Below, piece after piece: positions 55,391-64,000 of a DNA stretch of 64,000 nucleotides. Origin of the DNA: Talpa occidentalis. Its lineage: Eukaryota > Chordata > Mammalia > Eulipotyphla > Talpidae. Numbering within the stretch: the stretch's first letter is position 1; the number at the start of each line of letters is the position of its first letter. The notes under the pieces are model-generated. The model was not told the origin of the DNA and made no database searches. It saw only the letters and a program-made list of their open reading frames with translations. Made by a program: the position numbers and the translations under genes. Location of the stretch: positions 97,161,258 to 97,225,257 of the forward strand of contig NW_023605194.1 of the NCBI RefSeq assembly GCF_014898055.3, in the 5' to 3' direction.

Positions 55391-56281
55391 CTTTTGAGTC
55401 AGCCAAACATAGAATTCATGATTCCAGTTCTTCCTCTTTCTAGGACATATTTGAAATTTGTTTCACAATGTTTGAGCCTCAGTTTCCAAAATTGTCCTAA
55501 AGTGGGGAAAAAGGCCCCCGATAAGATTCCTATGAAGATTACAGCATCTGGCAGGATATACAGCAGTTGTACGTGCTCTCAGCAAATATTCTTTCTTTTC
55601 TACTTTCTCGACAAAGACAAATCCTACTGGACACGTCTGAACTTTACCTACCTATGTGTTGTTTTTTACAGAATGAAATTTCCAGCAGGCATTACAATAG
55701 TTTGAAGGTTTTATGGTAGCTCAAGAGAGTACTTATTTTGATATCTTGGGAAAGCAGCATCCATTTTCTCTTTCTGATCGACAGAAATATGTTTTCATCA
55801 AAATATTACTTTTCATTTTCTCTTTTTACAAGGGTTGTATACCTTTAACTCCAGGGTATCATTTGTATAAAAAGAAAGAAAGTTCACAAGAGGAGAACCA
55901 CAACTTACTGAAGGTGATATTTTCAGATAGCATGTACAACAAAGGAGTTACAGAATATCCCGCTGTCATCAAGAAACATTTTTGCATTTTGATGAACTCA
56001 TTTTTCATAGTCAACTAGAAGAAAAAAATTCTTGTCCTTATTCATATTTTCAAGGATTTGGAAAACGTTAAATAAAAGGGAACCAATAAATTATGAAGAA
56101 TATTACTCTCACTGAAATATAAGAGAAATTTTGCTTCTCACAGGACTCTGCAAAAAAAAAAAAGAGAGTACTCTTAAAATGCAGCCTGTCTCCCACCCTG
56201 AAAACATCCTGCAGGAATCCCTCCATCTCTGAGGAACAGGGGGATTCTGGGAGCAGGGAGGGAAGTGGGGGCTTGAATTCT
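55391..56281. other. Gene-free DNA with unproven open frames
   Basis: Frames 55394-55705 and 55713-56018 (103 and 101 codons) are open but have no domain, no promoter and no coherent splice pattern. The second is AT-rich. I treat them as chance frames. Confidence 0.3.
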
Positions 56282-56297
56282 AACATGCTCTGATTTT

Positions 56298-56515
56298 TTT
56301 TTTTTAATTTTATATATTTTTTACATCATTTTTCATTTTTTGCACAATGTATGCATTTTCTTTTCTTTTTGAGTTTTCCCAATTTTTTTTAAAGGTTTAT
56401 TTATTTATTTATACATGCACTGGGTACAGTCAGAAGCGCAGGAGGGTGAGAGAATTCACCAGAGCCAGAGCGGGGAGCAGAGCAGGCAGAAGGACCGAAG
56501 TACACTGCTGAGGGG
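56298..56515 (-). mobile_element. SINE-L1 composite insertion
   Basis: One 16-bp target-site duplication aacatgctctgatttt (56282-56297, 56516-56531) encloses, on the minus strand, a 5'-truncated SINE body (complement of 56400-56515), the SINE tail, then L1 3'-end sequence (about 56310-56385), then an A-run. The L1 piece matches the 25585-25640 L1 end: atgcatac attgtgcaaaaa and gatgtaaaaaa tatataaaatta. A single duplication argues for one retrotransposition event carrying both parts. It interrupts a MIR. Confidence 0.85.
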
Positions 56516-56531
56516 AACATGCTCTGATTTT

Positions 56532-56740
56532 ATTTCAAGTCACTTTCCATTGACAATTCATTTAGCCTTTGTAAATCTCAGTTTTCTTAGGTGTTAAAAA
56601 ATGGGTAGCCCTGTTCTTCCTAGTGTTTTAGTAGAACAAATAACATAATTGATGTTTGCTAAAGCAATTAGCACTGTGCTTTATAGAGAATAGGTAATAA
56701 ATGTCAGTGTCCCTTCTCTTTTTCCTGCAGGTCTATACAT
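56532..56740 (+). repeat. MIR SINE (right part)
   Basis: caagtcactttccattgaca, tttgtaaatctcagttttct, tgttaaaaaatgggtagccc, agcactgtgctttatagaga, taataaatgtcagtgtcc. Split by the composite insertion on its left. Confidence 0.75.
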
Positions 56741-56984
56741 AGTGTGAACTTGATAATCATAGGTGATCAATACAAGTAAATAATGGGACCTGTTGGAAGA
56801 ATGTTATCAGTGGAATTAATCTAATTTTCACTAGTATAAATCAATTTGAAGAAGCATCTGCTCTTGAGAGGAGCAGAAACGATTGAATCATTTTAATTCA
56901 TGGCACAACTTGATTTTAATTTTGATGAGCAAATAAGGATCCCACCTGTGTTATGATAATTAATTATATTATTGTTGATGGAAA

Positions 56985-57145
56985 TAAATGCTACCATTTG
57001 TTGACTTACTATAAGCCAGGTGCTTGCCCCTTAAGCAGGTACTATATGTCTCACAGGTAACAAAACTAAGGCTCAGAGCCAAGAAAAGTTTTTCTCAAGG
57101 TTACACAAATAATGGATTTGAACCTAGGTCCTTCCTTTCCAAGTT
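56985..57145 (-). repeat. MIR3/L2-type fragment
   Basis: taagccaggtgcttgcccct, tctcacaggtaacaaaacta, aggctcagagccaagaaaag, aatggatttgaacctaggtc. Confidence 0.65.
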
Positions 57146-57316
57146 CAATGTTTTTGTGGTGACAGAGATCATTGTTACAAACATGTACATAATTTGACTT
57201 ACAATATAACTGAATCTAATTTTCATATATTCTCTGGAAAAAATCAATATCTGGATGTATGTGATTTCCTTTTTATCTACTTTTGGTGTCTAACTCTATT
57301 TTATTGATGTTTCTAG
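57146..57316. other. Unassigned DNA
   Basis: Short AT-rich stretch with the pyrimidine-rich run that ends at the candidate acceptor. Confidence 0.3.
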
Positions 57317-57412
57317 AGAAGTGACTGGAATGTTCTACCACTGGATATCAGCTTGCCAGCAAATGAGGCCAGCCAGTGGCTGTGTCAAGCTACAGATTTA
57401 CTGACAAATCAG
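57317..57412 (+). other. Candidate spliced exon, plus strand
   Basis: Acceptor ctattttattgatgtttctag and donor CAG|gtagta bracket 96 nt that are open in frame 0 (32 codons, SDWNVLPLDIS... QATDLLTNQ). No recognised family. In the phase expected after the 43804 exon, a stop lies near the end, so a shared gene is not demonstrated. Confidence 0.25.
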
Positions 57413-57500
57413 GTAGTAAGAGATACAGTTGTTGGTTTGTTTTCTTTTAGGGTTTTGACACTTTCAGGGAGAAGGGGACTAACATTCAAAATGTAGTTAA

Positions 57501-57552
57501 GAGACTTACAGTTAGGGGCATAAAATGAGACTTACAGTTAGGGGCATAAAAT
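57501..57552 (+). repeat. 26-bp tandem duplication
   Basis: Two perfect adjoining copies of a 26-mer (gagacttacagttaggggca plus taaaat), 57501-57526 and 57527-57552. A small local duplication. Confidence 0.95.
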
Positions 57553-57559
57553 GCCGTCT

Positions 57560-57700
57560 CATTCAATACTCACAACAATGGGTGAGACAGATATTATCTC
57601 CTTTGTATTTGAGACACAGAAGCTTTGAGAGGTTAGTAACTTAAAGAAATATAACTAGGTTTTGAACCCTGGAAAATGCACTTTGCATTGTGTTCGTTCT
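57560..57700 (-). repeat. MIR/L2-type fragment
   Basis: gggtgagacagatattatct, cacagaagctttgagaggtt, ataactaggttttgaaccct (antisense MIR/L2 texture). Confidence 0.55.
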
Positions 57701-58795
57701 ATGCTGATTCCAGTAGATGAAGCATTAGAGCATTTAGAGTTCTTTGCTCTAATTTTCTACTTACCTTGGTCAGGAAAGCATTCATCAATTCTCCCCACCC
57801 TGCATCCAGCCACCTTCCAAGTGAATAATGTACCATTTGAGAATCACACACAACTGGATCATCTTCAGCAGAGACCCTTGGATCCCAAATTCTGAAGAGT
57901 GAAGGGTAGAAATTTAGATTTGGAAATGGTTTTTAATCAAGTTCAGCCAGGAGAGCCTCTTTCTAGGTGTAACTGAGGTGTAATCAATAACTGACCCTCT
58001 TGTCTCCCGTGTGATTTTATTGAACACAGGTTTAATTGACCTGAAAAAAGAAACTTACTTGTTTGGAAAATTGTGTGCACTGGTAGCAAAATAAACTTTC
58101 CTGAGTTCTTACCATGGGGTTTTGCTGGACTGTTTCCAATGATCATTTCTGAGGAGAAAGCTGTTAGGTCACCGGACTATAAATGTTTGGGGAACAACTG
58201 TCCAGGAGGCCCTTTGATAATGAAAGAAATGATAAAATGTAGTAATATTTCCTTTCACTGGGCACGCTTATTTCAGGGAGTGAACTGGATTAGTTATCAT
58301 GCTTGAGAGGGACAGAGTTGTGCACAGATATCAGACTTAGATAATAAAAGTTTACCTTCCTTGACGTTACATAATCGATGCGGACCACACCTCAAGGTGG
58401 ACTAGAAGTGATTAAGGAAAAATCCCATTTCTTTGTAGAAGCAGGTTACATACTATGTCTCTTTGTGTCTCTTCTTCCTCATATGTAATGTAAAAATAAA
58501 TCCTATTTTATCCTATTTTAGCTTCTGGGGCTATGTAATTCAAGGAAATTTGAGTTATGCTTTCCAATTGATCGAATTCTCTGAGCACTATCGTGGTGGC
58601 TTGAAAAATCTTTCACGAGCCTCATATTTCTTATATATGCATGAGAGGTCCGGGCCAGATTGTCTCTAGTGTCCTTTCCAATTGTAATGACAAACAACTG
58701 CACTTTTACCAGTATCCCAGGAATAAGACAGCCTTGCGCTTACAAAGCATCCAGGCACTGAGAAAGAGCTGCATTGGAAGGTAGCCATTGCGCAG
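57701..58795. other. Gene-free unique DNA
   Basis: No repeat recognised apart from a tcctattttatcctatttta tandem (58501-58520). Small frames on both strands are not recognisable. Confidence 0.35.
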
Positions 58796-58995
58796 AAGGT
58801 GCTTGAGTTAGGAGACCTGCTTGGAGCCTCACTTCAGCCACAGGCTTGCCGTGTGGAATTTGGCCAGGCGTTCACACCCATCAACCTGCATTTCTTCATC
58901 TATAAAGTGAGGATATTCATCATCTACTGCACAGCAAAGTTAGTAGAATTTTATTAGATTGTGCATGTGGAAGTACTTTTTACACAATAAAATCC
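58796..58995 (+). repeat. MIR SINE
   Basis: gagcctcacttcagccacag, gccgtgtggaatttggccag, cctgcatttcttcatctata, aagtgaggatattcatcatc. Confidence 0.75.
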
Positions 58996-61900
58996 TAATG
59001 ACTTTTAAGTACTGTGAGTATCATCTAGTGCAATCCACTCATCAATTATTTTGCCAATAAAAAATGCTGAAAATCTAGTTTAAAAAATACACGTTACTTT
59101 GTTTTTATCGATATTACGTATATGCATAGTTTAAAGGATCAGCTGCATCAGCAGAACTTATTATATAACATGCAGCTCCACCCCCTCACTACTATTACAG
59201 ATGTCCTGCTTCCTAGAATCAACTACTTTCAGTGCTAAGTTTTTGGTTTTGAAGCTTTTTATCTCTCTGCATAGTGCTACTTCTTAAATTTTCAGTTTCA
59301 TACATTTCATTGACATTCCAATTATGGAAAATAAGGATTTAGTAAATTTTCATTCCCACCACTCACCACTAGCAAATAGATAGTATTCCTATTTCTATCT
59401 CCCAGTGTGAACATATCATAATATAGTTGGTTGGACCTGTCATCAGTCCTTAAATTTATGTGCGTACATAAGCACCATTCACAGCTCAGCCACATAGAGT
59501 ACTATATACTTTTTTCTTTCTTACACAAGTATTTGTATTTTGTAGATTTAATAATTATACTTTGTTATATTTATTATGACTGTATTATTAATTCAGCCCC
59601 CTACCCCCAATTCTCTCAATATGTCTCAATACATTAGTATTTTTATTTAATTTTTATTAGTATTTTTATCTTCTTGGAGACATCATGGAGGGAGTCTTCT
59701 GACCTTTTCAATCTGGAATTACTGGTTGCTAAGTCACTCTTGATGCCATCCTGGAGTTACTCTATGCCATCATTCTGGGGATTTCTTTTACCTTTTTTAT
59801 GTCTCTTCTATTGAAATCCCTGGTTCTTGGGCCCTACCTATGTACTGGCTTATTCCCTTATTTTTTAAAATGAGCACTTTTCCTAGTATCTTCTTGCCAA
59901 TGTGCCTATTGGCAGGAAAATGTATTTAGTCTGCCCTTCGTAGTTTGACAAATTTTGGATTGTAATTTGCAAATAATTTTTCCTTATAATTTTGATATTA
60001 CTCTAGTATTACTGTTAAAATGTCTGGGGTTGTTCTGCTCTTTTGTATATTCCTGATGATTCTTTTCAGGAGATTTTAAGATCTTCTCTTATAAGAGCTT
60101 AAGTGTTCTGAAATTTCATGGTGATGTACCTGGCTCTATTTTCACTTTTGTGCTAGTGTGGGGCATTAGACAAGACAGCCCTTGTGTTCCCTACCAGTCC
60201 TGAGATTTAGTGAGCCTCTTTGTTGGTAGTTTAATGTTCCTCTTTCACAGTACTAAATACACATGTCTGTAATAGCTCTTATCACATTATGTTATAGTTG
60301 TGAATATTTATATCATATAGCATTACATGCCTTATTTTAGAAACTCCGCTGAGTTCTGTTGCATAAATGAAAACAAAAATTACTTGTGATATTTTGGTAA
60401 CATAAGCATAGAAATAAACTATGCGATATAGACATGAAAAATTAATAACAATTGTATTGGTTTTCTGAAAATATACCTTTACTTTAGAGGTATATATATA
60501 TAAATTTTGTAACTTTGTGTAATGAATGATTTTAGTCATCAACTTGAACAAATTCTAGGCTATCTGCAAGCAATTGAAACTTCAAAGGAGAGAATAAAAA
60601 TAGTTGGAGGCTCTTGCGGTTTCTAAAGACCTTTAAAAACCCATTGTTGGTTACAGTCAGCATATTTATAATCAAGGAAAAGGAAATGTTCTGGAGACAG
60701 GTCCTCTTTTAACATTTGTGAGGCCCAAGACAAGAATATAAGTGGCAGCCCACATATATATATGTCTATTTTAAATTATAAATCAAACTTTAAATATATT
60801 AAATAAAATAGATTCTAGGCTCATACCTTAACAAATATGCTTTTATCAAGACCTGGAAGCCTAAATTGTATTTAAAATTTGGGGATTTCTTGGCAGCTCA
60901 GAACAAACCACCCTTCAGTCCCAACTTATCTCTCTTATCTTCTCACCTTCCTTCAGATCTATTATGATCTTTGAGACTCCTAACTGGCACACATGCAGAT
61001 ATATAGCTACCATAGTCACATGGCAAATCTGCATTCACAGCTTTGTTAACAGTCACCCTTTACTCAATGTTTGGCCAAACAGAAAGATTGATGGCCAAGT
61101 CAACACTGGGAGAACAGTCTTGGAACAGACATCGATGCAGGCCCTGAAAGTAGTGTTGGGGCCATTTGGGCAAGGACTTCTAGGGTCCCATGGAGAGATG
61201 TCTAGAGGGAAGAGATGGCTAGGTGGGCATGTCCTGCTGGCCTTCTGGACTCCTCCACAGGAAGGGACCAGAACAAGGCCTTTGAAGTACAGAGTCAAGA
61301 ATAGAGTGTCCTCCTGATTGGGGAGGACTCCCAGAAAGTAAGAGGAAATTGGCTGTGATCATTTGGTTAACTGATAGCAAATCTGAGATGCAAACACAGG
61401 TTGTTCTGGTCTATTACTTTGACCTGTAACTACCTCTGCCAACTCCATAATCAATTCCATTAACTGAGCAGGAAGGAACTGAGCAAATTTAATACTTTTA
61501 CTTTTGCTTACATAAAAAAAAAAAAAAACAAGTGATGGAATATGAGACTTTTTGATAGCTTATGCTGATCTAACCTAGATCATAAATCAGAATTTAAATG
61601 TCTCGTGGCTTGAGGTAAGGCCTAAGCTGACGTTATCCTCCCTTTTATGAAGCCTTGGAGGCTCACAAACCCAGATTTGGACTTGGTGGTTTGGATATTA
61701 AAAACTGATTCCTTTCCCTGAGTTTTATGTTACCACTTCAGATTCCACTAGACAAGAAATAATGGATATGGTAGGAAAGTTCAGAGTACAAAGCAGGCCC
61801 ACCGAAGGTCTCTGTGAGGAATCCCAATGGAACCTGGAAGCTCCTGAGGAATTAACTGATGAACCTAGAAGAAGATAAATTTTGAACTTCAAAACCTTTA

Positions 61901-62361
61901 TAAACAACTGATATCTAAAAAAAATTTATAAACCTTTCCCAACATACCAACTCATTCCTTCCTATCTTGGTTCTGCTCCAGTATTTACAGAACACCTATA
62001 AATTGCTTTTATTTCTTCTATTCTTTTGCCTAGCTACAGAAATGCAAAGGAAAGACAAGTCAAAATAGGGGTAATTTAAAATAGGACTTGCCCTTTCAGT
62101 GCATAGTGGTTTTGTTACTCAATAAATACTAGCCTCCAATTCTCAACCTCCATTCTAATTTCATATCCACATGCTGTGCATCAAAGCTGCTGATAAATCA
62201 GTTGCTAATGGTTTAGTTCACCAGGTGAGATGTTGGGTCCAGGATGATTCTATATGTAGGGCTATGAGAAGCAAAGGAACAGTCGGACAATAGCTTGAGT
62301 ATAAGTTTTTGCTTTCTTATTTTTTTCTATAGTTCACATCTTGGATTAGAAATTAGAATCT
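58996..62361. other. Gene-free AT-rich DNA with unassigned old repeats
   Basis: AT-rich. Part of 59640-60180 has LINE-like texture but no firm call. Contains TA runs (60491-60502, 60754-60763) and an A-run at 61514-61527. Frames at 60282-60551, 60964-61317 and 61053-61298 have no recognisable domain. Confidence 0.3.
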
Positions 62362-62626
62362 GGGCCTCCCTGGTGGCGCAGGCATTTGAGCGCAGCGCTA
62401 TGAGGCTGTCCACAGCCTCTGCAGCACTGGTTCAATCCCGGCCAGCCGGCAAGGGTCCTGCGTGGCACAGCAGACCTCTCCTGTCTCGCCTGCTGCTCCC
62501 CTCAGCAGTGTATTTTGTCAGTCTGCTTGTTCTGTTCCCTGCTCTGTCTCTGGTGAATCCTCTCACCCTCCCGCGCATCTGGCCTGTACCCCGGATCTTA
62601 TATAAATAAATCTTAAAAAAAAAAAA
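62362..62626 (+). mobile_element. Lineage-specific tRNA-derived SINE, older body type
   Basis: Head gggcctccctggtggcgcag, B box ggttcaatccc, body cgcctgctgctcccctcagc, then older signature ctggcctgtaccccggatct. The tail is short (one or two AAATA units, then an A-run). Target-site duplication agaaattagaatct (62348-62361) versus agaaattaggatct (62627-62640), one mismatch. Frame 62295-62609 is the SINE. Confidence 0.92.
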
Positions 62627-62640
62627 AGAAATTAGGATCT

Positions 62641-64000
62641 GGTTCTCCTAGTTACTCTAGTTTGAACTTGGCATCCTATGCTTATTAATTCTTGCTAATC
62701 TTGGCCCTTGCTTCCATTAGCTACTCATCTTTGCTTTCCTACCTATGTAGGACTTATTGCTGTAGGTCAACCCAGTGGAATACTGCCTAGATCTGTGCCT
62801 GAGATAGAACATTACCCACCTCTAAGTTAGAAAAGGAAATGCTTTCATCTGTCAATTTACTACCTCCAGGGTCATTTTGTACCTATAAACTCTAGTTACC
62901 TCCTTCAAAGTTGTTTTCTTTTTGAATATTAGACTGTGCCATTCTAAGGACTACTTATAATGCCCTAAGCCTTTTTTAAAAAGCAAACAATTGTACATAT
63001 CTATTGCTATTGGCTTGGTTCTTTGCTGTACATCCCTTAAGAGGGCAAGTGATGACTTCAGTAGTGCTGCTTTGCTCATTACCTTTTAGAAACCATTTCT
63101 TCTTGGGAGCTAGTGTCTCAAGAGCTCATTCTTTAGTGCTATTTCTAAGTAACTAAAATTCTTGAAAGAAGAAAGCCAAACATCATTCAGGTTGCTTCTT
63201 TAACACATCCTTAACATTTGCATATATATGCCAAATATGATATTACCTACCTTGATATTTTACCCTTTTCATAATATTTGAATCTACAAGACTTTTCCAG
63301 TGGGGGGAAAAAATCCATCCACAAAGGCATAAACTGTGTAACCACAAATAAAAATATTAAAAGACTGTTCAGAGTTCTGCTTCTGGTTAGCATGTAAAAA
63401 CATGTGAAAGATCTTCACTTCAGCCAAAACAAAACAAAAACCAGAGCTTTCCTTAGTATCATTAAAAAGCTGTGGACACAAGAAATCTAAACTAACTAAC
63501 CCTAGAAGGATGAGATTTTCCACGGTCAGCATAGGAGGGTAGATATTCCATACTTGGGTTCAGTTCCTGAGGTTGGGGGTAGGGTGGGCTGGGAAGCAAG
63601 TTTGTCAGAGAACATACTGCTTGGGCAAGGAGAAACAAACCTGCCAGGCTTTGACAAACTTGGAGTTGACGTCAGATTTGAATCTGGAAGAGCCCCTAAT
63701 GCAGAAAACAACAATAACTATCTTCCAAGCACACACTAATTTTTGCTGAGCAAATGGAGGCTGGAAAAAAGCAATCCCTGAGATGACCTAGCAATGTAGT
63801 AGAAAACATTGCCAGGATCTAGCACACTCATGGATCAAAAACCTTATGATCAAAAACCTGATGGTTTCAGACTCACTGCTTTCAAGTCTCTTCACATCAG
63901 AGTCTTGCTACTTTGCGCTTGATGGTTTCAAAGTCTTATGGCCTTTCAGTTTCACCATCTCTTAATTTTGATGGCGAGTATCTTCTAGATTTTGTTCCCT
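62641..64000. other. Gene-free unique DNA to window end
   Basis: No confident repeat or exon. Overlapping frames at 63284-63532, 63526-63714 and 63554-63739 are not recognisable. Confidence 0.35.

Noticed and set aside
55713..56018. 101-codon frame MVAQESTYFDILGKQHPFSL...
   Set aside because: No recognisable domain, no splice or promoter context, AT-rich, and one of several comparable frames expected by chance in 64 kb.
1..64000. CRISPR arrays, phage, toxin-antitoxin or bacterial systems
   Set aside because: No regularly spaced repeats, no bacterial gene organisation and no ribosome binding sites. The repeats are mammalian interspersed elements.

Overview
This window is nuclear DNA of a placental mammal. 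It holds ancient mammal-wide repeats (MIR, L2, decayed L1), a solo retroviral LTR, and many copies of one lineage-specific tRNA-derived SINE with a 3' tail of AAATA units. I see no intact gene, no bacterial or plasmid feature, no CRISPR array, no rRNA gene and no true tRNA gene. The open frames are short and mostly come from repeats. The sequence looks intergenic or intronic. The SINE does not match the Alu, B1/B2, CAN, ERE, CHR/Bov, Vic-1 or VES families as I remember them. A pangolin-type genome is my tentative guess by exclusion, but that is weak inference and the host should be set by a repeat-library search.

Layout. 1-2,900: L2 and antisense L1 debris. 2,900-5,000: non-repetitive, conserved-looking DNA with one candidate minus-strand exon (4,421-4,511). 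5,000-14,000: L2, MIR and L1 relics, a target-site-flanked retrocopy (5,833-6,149) and two SINEs. 14,000-20,000: mostly unique DNA with two candidate exons and a palindromic TG/CA/TA microsatellite inside a MIR. 20,000-31,000: six SINEs, two of them a head-only form, plus a very short retrocopied 3' end, an L2 mosaic and an L1 3' end. 31,000-37,000: unique DNA with a candidate two-exon unit at 34,861-35,136 and a near-identical 139-bp direct duplication. 37,000-43,000: L1 and SINE nests and a 490-bp solo LTR. 43,000-45,000: conserved-looking block. 45,000-53,200: long antisense L1 tracts with nested SINEs. 53,200-64,000: MIR/L2 debris, an open-reading candidate exon, a SINE-L1 composite insertion and ordinary AT-rich DNA.

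The best-supported observations are structural. They are: (1) a SINE family with at least four recognisable forms, one carrying a shared 11-bp motif beyond its A-rich tail and one reduced to the tRNA head; (2) a SINE-L1 composite flanked by one 16-bp target-site duplication; (3) a solo LTR with TGTT...AACA ends and a 4-bp target-site duplication; (4) a 139-bp duplication with one mismatch; and (5) two polyadenylated retrocopies of unidentified transcripts. The candidate exons rest on splice-signal quality and an open frame only. Each is uncertain, and their short lengths mean an open frame is weak evidence.
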